Assembly (NCBI GenBank): GCA_034387635.1
Contig: JAOANU010000010.1
Location: 1-64,000 of the forward strand
DNA from: Rhodosporidiobolus odoratus
Lineage: Eukaryota > Basidiomycota > Microbotryomycetes > Sporidiobolales > Sporidiobolaceae
Direction of reading: 5' to 3'
Length of the DNA stretch: 64,000 nt
This document shows, piece after piece, positions 34,707-47,316 of the stretch (positions are counted from its first letter, which is position 1; each line of letters opens with the position of its first letter). Both the position numbers and the translations under genes were made by a program. The notes under the pieces were generated by a model. That model saw only the letters and a list, made by a program, of their open reading frames with translations. It had not been told where the DNA came from and did not search any database.

Positions 34707-36105
34707 GGCGAACAGAGTTGGTGGAGGGGTGAGAAGTGAGCCTGAACAGAGCGGAAAGAGATAAGCAAAAGCATCGCCACCGGACGAGCTCGTAGCGCTG
34801 ACAGGAGCAAGAAGAACGGATTCCGCGGCCGGCGGAGACGAAAAAGTGGAGAGCGTGGGGGCGGGAACGGGAGACGTGGGACGGCTGCCCAACGGCGGGG
34901 ATCAGTCCGGGTAGCCAACGGGTAGCCGTGTCAAAGCTGACACGCGAGAGAGCCTGTGCGAGCTGTGCGGGAGAAGCGGCGGAGAAGGAGAGACGAGTCG
35001 AAAGGAGGGCAAGTCAAGGGTGAGTGACTGTGGGTAACAGGTGGCTCCTAGCCGGACTTGGCCCGTAGGTAGACAGGGCCCGGTACGAGCCCGGTACAGC
35101 ACTACCCGACTTGGCTGCTATCTTGAGCCGGCGTTCGCTGTTTGCGTTTGAAGGCCTCGATGCGTCGACGGCTGTGAGGTTGAATGACAGAATGTGGCTG
35201 GCTGAGTCTAGAAAGATCAAGGCGGGGTGTACGCTGCTCGTGTGAGTGTCTGCTCAGCGTGGACGGGGAGTAGTGTGCGCTCGAGTCGAGGTCGAGGTGA
35301 ATCGTGGTCGGAGAATGACGAGGTGAGCGAGCACGAGCAGGCGAGCAGGCGGACAGGGTCGACAGAGTGCTTGCGGGTGATGGTAGAGGTCCAGTCGGTG
35401 TTGAGGTCATCAGCGTTCAGCGTCAGTACAAAGTGAGGGAGAAGAGGAGCCAACTCGACTTCTCCGATTCATCTTCTGACTGAAATTGTCTTCGTATCTC
35501 GCTTTACCTTGAACGAGTCTGCTGGTCTAGTCACCAGGGGACACACTCGACTACGACAACCACGATGAAGTAGTAACCATCCCTCGCAGGTGTGTTCATC
35601 TCGTTGCATTGTCCCCCCCCCCCCCCCCCCCCTACCCCCACTTTCTCAAACAGGCGCACACTCCCATCTCGATGCGCGACACTCGACAAGCGGCAGCATA
35701 CTCTCTCAAGTCTATGCAGCTCGCCACCTTACTCGAACCGGGATTCGGGGGCGTTCGACGGGTACAGCACGACTCTGTTGATCGTCAACTCAAGGTTCCA
35801 ACCTAAACTCACAAACGCCTCATGCCGCAGTCGAGCTAAAACCAACCCACCCTGACCGCTCAGCACTACTCACTCTCCCGTACCGCACGCTGACCTCCCC
35901 TTACCCCCCCCAGATTCAGCTCGCTCCCTTCGCCCCGCTATACCTCCGTTTTCCGATTTCTTCCACTTGCCCTTTGCCGGGCCTATTCTCTGTTTCCCGT
36001 CACCTGCCGTCTTTGCTACCACAACACGCCTGCCACGCGCTGCCTTGCTCGATCCCCACCTCGGCTTTGCACCTAATTTCGACCCGTCGTTGCATAATAA
36101 GCCCA
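34707..36105. promoter_or_regulatory. Divergent promoter region of the small gene and the large membrane protein
   Basis: About 1.4 kb between divergent ATGs. No gene is recognised. The right half (35580-36105) is strongly C/T-rich on the plus strand and contains a 20-base C run; it probably includes the leader of the membrane-protein gene. Short open frames here are composition effects. Confidence 0.45.
35613..35632. repeat. Homopolymer run of 20 C
   Basis: An uninterrupted C run followed by TACCCCCAC, about 470 bases before the membrane-protein ATG. It can slip in replication or form i-motif/G-quadruplex structures. Its exact length may also be a sequencing artefact. Confidence 0.9.
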
Positions 36106-39100
36106 ATGCCAGTCCCTCCCGCCCATTCTCCAGGCTCGCCCCCCTCTACCGCTCTACCTACTCCCAAACGCCCGCCGCGCCGCGTCTCCGACCTCGTCTC
36201 GCACTTTGAGACGACCTCCACCCCTTCAACCACCGTCTCCCTCCCTTCGGCCGCGGGCAAGCGAACCACACCGCACCTCCCTCGACACAGCGACGTAGTT
36301 GCACCTTCTCCAGGACGGGTACAGCGCCGGGTGCGGCGGTTCTCGGCAGACCCAGGCGTCTCGGCCGAAGAAAACGAGAGTGAAAAGCAGGGACTCGAAG
36401 CTAGGGATGTAGGCGCCGTTGGAACTGGCGTGGTGAAGCCAAGGGAGTCGCCTACAGCAGTTGCAGCCGGACGACTGGAAGATACAGAGTGGTCGCCAAA
36501 GCTACCTTCGTCTGCATCGACCCCGGCTTTCTCAGCAAGTCCCCAGACCCCTCCAACCCTCTCAGCCTCGACCTCCCTTCCGTCTACTTCTGCCTCTCCT
36601 GCAATGCCCTCGCCGCCTCGACCTTCTGCACCGGCAAGATCGGGCAAAGCTTTTGCCGCCGCGACGATTTTCGTGCCGGCCATCGTTTCGGTGGGAGCCG
36701 AAGGCGAGACGAGACTGGCTGTTGCACCGGCTCTGCGAGGTACCGCCAAGACGGAGGCGCAGGCTCCCAGCTCCAGCGCTGGGATAGCTCAGGAGGACCT
36801 CTTCGGGCAGGATGACTGTGCTCGAGAAGAGGAAGCGTTGCTACAAGGTGAGGCTATCGAGCGGCCTCTTACCCCTCCACTTCCAGCCTCACCCCCCTCC
36901 CGTCCTCGCCTCGACCTCCGTCGACCGTCAATCGCCTTTGTCGAAGCTGCCCCTCCACGTCGCGCTGCCCAACGCTCAACCTCCGCGCCGGCAACCTCGA
37001 ACAGCCTCCGTCGGCCTCCCAGTCTGTCTCGTCCCCCTCCGACCCGTTCCCGCACCCTGGACCCCGCTTCTACTCCCTCCTCGCGCCTCAAACGCCCGCC
37101 GCTCCCTCCCGCAATCCTCTCCACCCGCTCCGACTCGACCTTCCCCACCGCGTCGACCTTCTCAGTTCCGCCAACGCCCTCTTCAGGTTGCACTTCGACT
37201 GCCACTCGCGCACTTCCGGCTTACCGCCTCTTTGCCCGAGATGCAGAGCCGCTCGTCTTGCCGGATTTGGATCGCGTGCTGGATGATATGGGAGGTGCGG
37301 CGGTATTTTCGCCCATGCCTGCTACGCTGCGCTTAGAAGCGGAGGGCGAAGGTCGTCGAGGACAGAAGGACGAAGAGTGGGAGTTGACGAGTGTGGACAA
37401 GGGAGGAGGGAAGGGAAAGCTTCCAAGTGATGAGGTTTCCGGCAGCACGCAGGAAAGAGAGGAGTGGGAGAAATGGGTTAGAGGGGAACCAAAGGGGTGG
37501 TGGTCACGCCTCTTCCATCCGACGGACCCTGCAGCCGAGCGAGAGGAACAGCGTCGACGCTCACTCGTCTTTCCGCCTTTCCACCTTTTACCACCGGAAC
37601 TGACGGTCGCGGATCTGAAGGCGAATCGGAGGAAACCTCCGCCGCTGCTTAGTCTGCAGTCTCTCGTGCTCAAGGCGTCGAACGGCCTCGTCGGGGCCGC
37701 TTCAAGTAGCTGGGGAATCAACATGACGACAATCGAGGGTCTGCGAGATCTGATGCAGTTTGTCCTCTTCTCCCTTTCCCTCTGTCATGCTGTTGCTGAT
37801 TGCTTCGCATTGCAGAATGATAACCCTCCTTGTCACTGCCGCCTCTCCAACTCTTTCAACCCTCGTCGCCGGCTCCCAAGCTCCCACAGCAACAGAAAGC
37901 ACCACCCTCTTCCGCACCTTTGTCATAACAATCCCCTCCTTCCTCTCCTTCGACTTTGTCTCCGCCTTTGGCCAAGCCCTTCTTCTCCTCTTCCTCCTGA
38001 CAGGTATCACTTTCCTCGCTCTGTACGAGTTTTACCGCTTTACGGGGGGATGGGCCGGACCGCTCGGCAATTTGGGACGGGGGAAGCTTGATTTGGGAGA
38101 GGGGTTTGATCGGGAGGACTTGCAGGAGCGGAAGCGAAGCTTTCGGGAGTCCTATGCTTGGAAGGTGCGCCCTATATGCTTTCCTCTCCGTCCGCCCAGG
38201 GAACTACCAGCTATACTCCTGCTCAGAGAGCCAAGACTACTGACGGAATGCCCTCTCGGTTGCGCAGGTCGGCGTCACCTTCTGGTGCACCTCGATCTAC
38301 CTCCCACTCTCGAAGCTTGCGATCGGCGCGCTTCTATGGACCGATGACTACTGGACCGTCACGAATCCGTACAAGCTCTACGAGTCCGACAATCCTTCAC
38401 CGCCGTCTCTCGGTCCGCCGAACGAGTATTATGCACCGTTGGACTTTTGCTGGAAAACGACTATGAAGCGCCGAGACGGATTGAAGAACCTGAACTGGGC
38501 GTGCGTGTCAGCCTCCTGCGTTCTCGTGCGTCCCCGTTGCTGACTTTGCCTCGCAATCCAGACTCATCATCGTTGCCCTTGCCGTTGTCGTCGTTCTTGT
38601 TCTCTCGGTGTGGTTACCTTGGCGACTCTTCCAAGTTGTCCAGCAGGAACGACCTCGAGTGGATGGCTACACCGAGTTGGGCGAGCGGCGGAGAGACCTC
38701 AATGGGGAGTATGAGAGGATGCTCGACATCGATCCAAGCCCGTACAACTTCCTCTATTCAGGTGCGCCTCCCTTCTGCCTTAATGCTTCTACCTTGCTGA
38801 AGAAGGTACTTGACGTGCAGACTATCGCCGGCAGTGGGCTTCGTTCCGCTCTCTTTACCTCCTTTTCAAGCTCGCAAGCGTTCTCCTAGTGGTCACCATC
38901 GACAAGAACAACTGCGCCTTCCGCTCTTTCTCCACGACCTACCTCTCCATCGCGCGACAAGGATGCCTTCTCGCCCTCCTCGGCGGCTTCTTCGTCCTCT
39001 CCGCCTGGTCATCTCCCTACCTCGACATTCCCTCGAACTCGTCTGATCTCGCTAGCAGGGTCGGTTACACCCTCCTAGCTATGCTGGGTCTGCTTGCTGC

Positions 39101-41517
39101 GATGGGGTTCCCCGGGACAGATGGCGCAGTCGTGGCTACCAATGTCGTACTCTACAGCCTCAGGTCCGTCCCTCATTCCTTGCCTTCTTCTTCTCGCCCT
39201 GCATGACCGATACCTCCTTCGCAGCGTCTACTTCGCCCTCATTTCATTCGGGTGGTCCCAGCGTCTCGTCAAGCGCTTCCAACGCCGACTCGACTTCTCC
39301 GTCGACATCTTCTCGCCTCGTATAGACCTTGCGAAGCACCTCAGTCGACGAGTCTGGCAAGAATCCATTGCGGCTCTGTACGTTCCTTTTCTTCTTCCTC
39401 TCCTGTAAGGGGCTGATGTTGATGGATATTGTCCGGGCAGGTTTCTTTGTTCTGCCGAGTTTGCCATGTCGCCCAAGCGGAAACTGGCATTCACCAAGGA
39501 CGAAGAGCTACCGCCGTACCTACTTGGCTTTGAAGGCACCGTTGCGGAACGGTTCGTCGAGAACCTCAAGGTCCGTCTTCCCCTCTCCTTGGTGGGGCCT
39601 TCTTACTGACAGTCTTGAGCTTTGCGCAGATCCTTCGCGAGATTGGACTCGACGCCTACGCCGATGCGGTCTCTTATCGAGACCTGCCTAGCGACTCTCG
39701 CGTATTCCAGCTGCGAAACATCATCCAGCACCGCTTCACAGGTCCCGATATGTTCTATGACCCTGCTGATTCAGTGCTTCCCGTGACATCTTTCTTCGGC
39801 CGCGTCGGTACGCTTCCCGACCGCCGTTCTCTCCCCATTCGTCGCGCTCAGCCCTCACTCCCGCAGACATCATTCCATTCCCCTTCATCGTCCTCTTTCG
39901 CTATGATCAGCAGCCAACTCAGCCGCTCTACCTCGTCAACATCGAGGACCTCGAACGCCTAGTGCAGCAAAACGGTTCAGCTTCAATCGTTGGTCGCCGC
40001 AAGGTCCGACTGGCCCTTCGAGCGCTTGAGGGACAGGTCGTCCATCACCCTTACGTCGAGGTTCGACAGCTCGGGGTGACTGGCGGGGCTGATATCGAGC
40101 GGCATATTCACTATCGATCGGGGACGCTCTGCATCGACCGCAACTCGTCCTTCTGCTGGCAGAACTACAACTGCTCGTCCGGCTTTGACGTCACAATCCA
40201 GTATGCCGACGGAGACGGTGTCGACCGTGACGGTCGACATCGCCTCGATCAGCGTCTAACGCTCCCCGGGCCCGACTTCGGAGTCTTCGACGGCGACTAC
40301 ACCCTCAATCAGGTTCTCGCAACCCTCTTCCGCGAGAACCGATCCGTCATCGAACACCGTCTACCGAGACTCCTCGCAAAGCTGCATGACCACCGCCGGT
40401 TCTTTCGCTACGAAGCGGAGAGGAAGCATCGAGCCCTTTCACATTCTTTCTTGCTCTCCGTCTTTGCCGAGGATCAGTCTACATCCGACCTCGAGGAACT
40501 ACTCAGGGCGACCGAGCAAAACCCGAAGATCCAGGCAATGGCCACGTTGCATCATTCGCTGTTTTTGCGGCTCGAGGAACGGATGGCGGCGGTCAAGGCG
40601 AGCGATACGAGAGGGTGGTGGTACCTCTGCTGGGACGACCTGTGGAGGCGGAATACCGACATCTCCGGATTGGCGAACAGACCGCAGGACTTCTCGCCTC
40701 ATTACCGCACTTCTATCTGTGTAAGCGCGTCTTTCCGCCTCTGCCTTAACTGTGCTTACTTCGTTCCCTTTGCGCAGTACCATCCCATGTCTCGGGCTGA
40801 TCTCGAAGCTTTCCTGCACGCGCGCGGCTTCACCACTAGCGGCCGAACAGCGTTCTTCCATACCGGCTTCCTCAATCAGCTTTATGTGCGCTACTTCCCT
40901 TCCCCTTCACGTTTCTCAGAAGCTGACCAAACCTCCACTCTTAGTTCTACCTCGACGAGCAGATCTTTGGCACCACCTCCCGCGCCATTCCCATCCATCT
41001 CGGCACGTCCCCCGCACGAGTGCCCTTCGTCGATCTCACCCGCGCCCTCTCACACCAACACCTCCCACCTTCCGCTTCCGCTCCCGCCGCCCTCATGCTC
41101 GCAAACGATTCTGTCGAAGACGTCACCTTTTGCAAGGCTTCGGGAGGTTCGAAATTGTCCCAGTTCACGGTCGACACGGGCGGCGCGACCAACGAAAACG
41201 ACGGCACGATCCGGCAACGTCCTGCCTTCCTCTTCGAAGAAGCCTATGAGCGACCCATGCCCAGCTTTCGCAGCCGTCCGGTGGCGTGGCTACGCTTTCA
41301 ACTCGGCGCGAGGTTGCTCGAGAGGGCCACGAATTGGTTTGCTCTTAACCCGCTCGTGTCGGACTGGAGACCGAGTGAGGAGGAAGAGGTGTTGCTTGAC
41401 TTGCGGAGGGGGAAGGCCGGGTGGGAATTGCCTCGCGGAAAGAAGAGAAAGGAGAGTGGCGAGCAGGTCGACGTTAAGGCCTACCTCGACGAGAAGGGTG
41501 CTTCCCCTGTTTGTTAG
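36106..41517 (+). CDS. Large multi-pass membrane protein of unknown function
   Basis: Start ATG 36106, the first good in-frame methionine; stop at 41515-41517. Around eight introns divide it. The first ~550 residues are Ser/Pro/Arg-rich and disordered, opening with KRPPRRVSDLVSHFETT. Membrane segments follow: SFLSFDFVSAFGQALLLLFL, LIIVALAVVVVLVLSVWLPW, ASVLLVVTIDKNN, CLLALLGGFFVLSAW, and YTLLAMLGLLAAMGF. Between them are distinctive loops (ESDNPSPPSLGPPNEYYAP; DPSPYNFLYS; YLDIPSNSSDLASRVGY). The C-terminal ~700 residues look soluble and folded (FTGPDMFYDPADSVLP, RNSSFCWQNYNCSSGFDVTI, WWYLCWDDLWRRN). I recall similar sequences as conserved, unnamed membrane proteins of basidiomycetes, but cannot assign a function. 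Location is probably the plasma membrane or an endomembrane. Confidence 0.8.
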
Positions 41518-41954
41518 CGATACATAGTGTGTTGTCGTTTCGTATCGTACGTGCATAGCTTACCTCCTTACGTTGTTCCTTACATTACCACGTCGTGATC
41601 CTTTGGCCTGCTCGCGATGATCGCTGCCGCCAGTCTTGAGATACTTCGAACACATATGGAGCAAGCAGAAGTCAGGCTCGAGCACTTGTACAAAGAGAAA
41701 GGACGTAGCTGCGCCGCGAAGGACGAAACTCGTCACTCCAAGCTAGCGAAAGGCAAGAGAGTGTTCGGCGGCGAGTGTGTGGCCTATCTGAGCAAAACCA
41801 TGTACATCTGGCTGCGCAGCACGCCTGTACCTACACCATCAGGTCAGTCGCCCGTCTGGAGCGTGGGAAGACGCGCACGAGTACAACAATCAGCTTGCTG
41901 CTTCGGGCGACGGACCTGGCGGTCATGTATCTACACCTCAATCCTCCACCTACA
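41518..41954. other. Convergent 3' region between membrane protein and RAD3
   Basis: 437 bases between two facing stop codons. The sequence is lower in GC than the exons. No gene, repeat or RNA is recognised; it should contain both polyadenylation regions. Confidence 0.55.
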
Positions 41955-44900
41955 CTAAGTCATGAACTCAGGCGGCGGTACCGGCAGTTGGAAATCCCCC
42001 AGCCCCTGCTCAAAAGCCATATCGGCCTCAATATCCATCATGAACCCGTTCTGCCCCGCAGGTGCTTGCTGTATCGCGTCTGCCTCCGCGTCCGCTTGAG
42101 CTTGTGCCTCGGCTTGTGCGGCAGCAGCTGCATCTTCGGCTTCAGCTTGAGCCTCTGCGGCAGCGATCAAGTCGATGTCGCCATGCTCATTGTGCTCGTC
42201 TTCGTCGGGGTGTCGGTCAGGGTCGAGGCCGCGCTGTTTGTCGAGGATCTGCGATACGGACATCGCCAGCTTCAGCTCCTATGGCTTTCTCTCTCGGAGG
42301 TCAAGTGGCGGGAGAGTTGTGGTCCCTGCGCACCTCGTTGATCCCCCACAAACTCTTCGAGCTCTGCTCAAACGGCTGGGCCATCATCCTCAAGAAGCGC
42401 TTCGAATGAGCTATTGCCACGTCGGTAGCTAGGTTCGTATCCGACTCCTTGATGTATTGTCCGATCCATTTGGGTAGCTTGTTGCGCTGTCGAGGCATGA
42501 GAGAGGTTCGTTAGTCGGACTTGAGAAGGTCAAAGAGGATGGGCGAGAACAGACCTTGTCTTGCTTGGCGAAGCGCTGTGCAGCTCGAGAGTCAGTGACA
42601 GCCTCGTGGATGAGTAGAAGGAAGGAGGAGGACGGAGAGAAGCGCACCTTGTCCGCAAAGATCATCAGCCCGTAATCCGTCTTACCTCGCAATACTCGCC
42701 CAACGCACTGCGCCGCATGCCTCATGGCGTCAAAGGTGAGGAAGTCGTTCTCTCGGATGCGATAGGTGTCGCGAAGGAACTCGAGGCGGGCTTTGAGAAT
42801 GCGAGATTCGGTGTACTGCGGTTCATAGGGGTAGAGTGAATACACCAAAGTGAGCTCGAATGTCTCTGACACTTGCCTGCCTCGAGTGGGTGAACGAGAA
42901 AGGCAAGACAGAGACTGCAAAGCGCACCTGATACGGGATACCGAACATGATTACCGCTCGACCATAGTTATGGTCAAAGTCAATCCCCTCCGATACCTTT
43001 CCTCGAGCAACCGAAAGCAAGCAAGCCCCACGACCGTTATCGCAGGCCTGCACGGGGCGAGGCATCAGTACGCCGCATCAGTAAGAAGGAGAAAGGAGAG
43101 AAGCGAGAGCTAACCCGGCGGTAGTTCTCCAACGCTGCGCTGGTTTCGACCGCGTCCGGGGTTTCAATGAAGATGAGTTTGTACTTCAGGACCTCGTTGA
43201 GGATGCCCTGTGCGTGGTTGTCCAACCAGATCAGCACTCCACGACGCTATCGTAGCTGAGTAAGGCGTTGAGAGGGAGGGATGAAGCACGCACCATTTCA
43301 TTCCAAGCACTGACAATGCTCTCCATGTAGAGGTAAGACGGGAAGAAGGCGACGACGCCATCCGGGACCGACTTGCAGTATTCGATGAGGAGCGTACCAA
43401 AGTTGCGAACGACAGCGGGGTCGTTGCGCACTTCGAAGCGGGAGGAAATCTCGACTTGATCTGAGCCGCGAGTAACGACCTGCGCAAGGTGCGATCACTA
43501 CATGCATCACTTTTTCCCCGCCACGGGATTGTAGCAGCGTGAGAACAGCCAGGAACGCACCAAAGGCAAGAAACAATCCCTCGTCAACGTCATGACATAA
43601 CTCTCCAACACGGTCGCCTCAAAGCTGAGCATCTTGGGGTACATGTCGAGCGGACTGAGCGTTCCAGACGTAATGACTACGCTCGAGAAGCGTTCAAAGA
43701 TGGGCCTGATGGCGAGCGAGGCGTCGAGGCAGACGAGGTGGAAGACCGGGTTGGGAACGGTGGCGTTGTCGGTTTCAAAGGGTTCGAGGAGGAGCCGGAA
43801 ACCTGAAGGCATAGCATGGGTGAGTGATGATCGCGCCGTAGTGGGGGAGGATGGCGCACCTTCATGGTAAGTTGCTACAAGAGTAGCGAATGCTGCGACT
43901 TTTTGCAGCGACGAAAACTCGTCTATCCGCGTGAGCTCTAGTGTTCGGACAAGTGACGACAGTCGATCCGCACAGAACCTAGGGAAACAGAGAGTCACTA
44001 CTCGCCACACAGTAAGAATCGAGGTGGGCAAACTTACTTGAGCGGCTTCTTTTCGATAAAGGTGATATCCTTTAAATGCTGCAAGAAACTCAGCGGTGTC
44101 TCCGCAACGACGTGCAGCACTCGCATTCGCGTCTGTGGTCATCATGCGGGCCGAGGATCAGCCGCCGTACTCGTACCGCAAGAGAGAGGCTGGTCAAGCA
44201 GCACGATGGCCAAGACGCACCTTGAGATACTCGACAAACCGCGCCAAGAAGGCTGTAAAGTGCTCTGCTCGTCGAATGTTACCCGGCACCGCTTCTTGCA
44301 GCAGATCTTGCGGAAGGACTGCGCCCGTCAAACATTGTCAACATCAGTTCTGGCGGCTTCGAAGTTCAGCAAGCCATTGAACGGGTGAAGAGGAGTGACG
44401 TACCGGGATTCGCCATAAAGTCCTCATCTTCGACATTCTCTTCGTTCGCTGCTAAGCCTTCCACTAATCGTCGGTACTCGTCCTCCAATTTCGACGCGTC
44501 CTTTTGCTTCATCCTGCACAGATCGAAGATCAGCTTTCCTCTCCACCACGGCGGTCTGCAAAAGGATTCGACCATTGCATGCGACAGCAATGGTGGGATA
44601 GCCAAGCCCACGCTGCGTCCAGGAATGAAAGAGACGTACTCCTCGATTGTCTCGCTCAACTTTTCAACGCTTCTTGCTGCAGTCTCCAGCATAGGCCGGG
44701 TAAGATCAATGGAGAGGGACTCGATGCAAACGTTATCTGCGAGCACAACGTAGAGTTAAGTCAGCACCTTCCCCTTTGTAAACCGTAAGGCCAGCGGCGG
44801 AAAGTGAACCCTCGCTGCTTTTAAGGAGGAGGAAGAAGAGAGCGGGAGGACGAAGCACGAACCGATATTGTGCGCCTCGTCAAACACGACAATCGAATCT

Positions 44901-46281
44901 TTGCTCATGTGTTTCGAAACTTGCTCTGCGATTTTGGGGTCAAGGAGGTAGTGGAACGAGTAGATGATGACCGAGGCGTGCATGAACTGCTCAGAATGCA
45001 GACTTGAGTACTCCGCTCGGCTTGGTCGATCTGGGACCTCAAGGAAGAAAGGGAAAGGGATAAGGGATAAGGCGGTACAGACTGAACGTACCATTCGCCG
45101 CACTGCAAAGTAGGGGCAAATGCCATGTTCCGTGCCGTACGCTTTGACGTCTTCAATGGTATGAACTCCGGGTATAGGCAGCAGTGCATCCTGGTCGAGC
45201 TCGTTCAGATTCTGCGCATCAAGCCAATCATCAGGAACCGCCTTGTCGTTGTGCGATAGCGCAATGGGAGGAGGAGGAAGAAGAAGAGTAGAGCCCCCCT
45301 CCACGGACGAGACGCACCTCATGAAAACTACACAACTCGACCTCCTCGCCCCTCTCCAACCTCTGCTTCGCCGCCGCGCTCGTCATATCTCGACACCTCG
45401 CATCGACGGCTTTGCCCTTCTTCTCCCGTCGGACCGAAGGGTGCAGGCAGAGGTTCTTGCGGGACGAGAGGCCGAGACCGAGGAAGGGACCGTCGTCGAC
45501 GTTGTAGACATCGCGGCTGAAAGCGAGGATGGGTCAGCACGGCGGACCCGGCAACGAAGGTGCAGCAGCTTCTTCATGCCCTCGACGAAGATGAAAGATC
45601 GCAACAGCCCGTCCGCTTCGACCGCCTTTACTGCCGCCTTCTTCAACGTACAGGAACTAGCCTGGTCATGAAGCGAAGGAGCCATCACTCACCGATATTC
45701 CATCAACCTCTTCAATTCCGCCAACGCCTTCTCAATCTCGGGTACCGTTCGGGAGCAGTAGATGAGCTTGCGTTCCGGTCGGCCTTCCTTACGTTCGTGC
45801 TAAAGTCGCAGAACGTTGTGCGAGAAGGGTGGCCGAGTGCAAGAGGAGCGGGCGAGACGAGTCGAGAGCGAGGCAGGAACGGCGCGGTATTGAGGCGGGT
45901 TGTGGTAGAAAACCGGTAGAGATGAGAATCAGGTCAGGTTCACTCGTTCCGAACATTGAAGGAAGTGGAGTACAAGAAGGGCGGAAAGAGGCAACGCACG
46001 TATTGATAGGCGACAATCAGCGAAAGAAGCGAAACGGTCTTTCCTGTCCCAGACGGCATCTCAAGAACGCAGTGACCCTGTTGCAAGGTTGATGACTCAG
46101 CGAGTGAGCTTTGTCCGCCACTGGCTGACAGCAGGCAACAAGGCAACAAGGCAAGGAAGAACAGGCCAGAACGCACATGGGCATCCAAACTCCGTTTCAA
46201 GTCGCACACGTAGGCGTACTGTTCTGGGTACATCTTGTCGTACGGGAAGATGAATTCCATGTCATCGAGGAGGAACTTCAT
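41955..46281 (-). CDS. RAD3: TFIIH helicase Rad3/XPD
   Basis: Start ATG 46279-46281 ([20 protein letters not shown]), stop 41955-41957. More than ten introns. Superfamily 2 iron-sulfur helicase motifs appear in order: Walker [20 protein letters not shown]; four iron-sulfur cysteines in [21 protein letters not shown] and [11 protein letters not shown]; the DEAH box [28 protein letters not shown]; and [20 protein letters not shown]. The 5'-3' helicase opens DNA in nucleotide-excision repair, and as part of TFIIH core supports transcription initiation. Length fits the family, but the end carries an extra acidic/Ala-Gln-rich tail ([16 protein letters not shown], then an AEAQA-like stretch) ending PPPEFMT. 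It shares a divergent upstream region with AKR1. Confidence 0.95.
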
Positions 46282-47316
46282 GGTGGGCTAAGGGATTCGA
46301 GCGGTCGAGGGTGCAGGACGGAGAGAGAGAAACTAGGCGAGGGGGGGGGGGAAGGGTTGAAGAAGCGAGAGGACGATCTGCAGCTGGGCAAGCGAGCGGA
46401 GGTGAGCTCAGTGTACGTGGAAAAGTATGGCAGTCTGTGGATGCCCGGCAGTCCCGTCCGGCACGATCTTCAGCCAGAGGCAAAGTGTGAGAGGTAGAGA
46501 CAGTCATCCGAGTGTGCTTATGAGCGCGACAGTCTGTCACACCACTTGTATAGCTCAGCAATGTAGCCTCAGAGCAATGTCCGACCCTTGACTGGCCTGG
46601 CCGTTCGGACTGACTGTTGAGTTCTCCCCACTTTGACCGCCTCCTCTATTGCTCTCCCACCTCTGCGAGTCACGGTACCAGCGTGACAGACGTACCCTTT
46701 GTCCTCTGCAAGCGGATCTGACGCCGTTTTCAAGCTCGAGCCCTCGTGATGAATCCGATTCGGCGAGGTTGATTTGTTGACGCTTGTCCGAGTGACTGGC
46801 GAGAGGCGTGGCGCAAGTTTGCGGCTGTATGTAGCGCAGCAGTGAGACCAGCACGCCGTATCGCAGGTAGTTTACAGGCGGAAGGAGCGAGACGAGCGGA
46901 GATGGAAAGGCAAAGGGAATTCCAGTGGCAGCAGTGGCAGCCTGGAGGAGGACAAGCGATCGTCTCACGCTTCGACACGCGCAGCTAGTGATCCTCAGTG
47001 CAGATCAGTTGCTACAAGGGTACCCAGATACTTGTCCTTCACGTGCTCTCCGGCGCGAGGTGAACCCAAACTCGAAGTCGGCCCGGAGAGTTCAATTATC
47101 TCCTCATCGACTCGTGTGTTCCCCTGGCTGCGTTCAAGCCGAGAGTGCACTTTGTACGGCAATACTCGGGTTGCTTGGATTCACTTGCTCTTACTGTGAG
47201 AGCGAAATGAGGCTGCACTGCCTCTCGCCGCTTCTTGCAATTGGGATTCATCGTGTCCGTTTCCTTGACCCTCGACGAGCTGCAATCGCTAGCAGTGGAC
47301 TTGTACAACAGCCGGA
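46282..47316. promoter_or_regulatory. Divergent promoter region of RAD3 and AKR1
   Basis: About 1 kb between divergent starts. A G run sits near 46343-46352. No coding sequence is recognised on either strand; open frames present lack any family resemblance and have no splice-consistent continuation. Confidence 0.5.
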
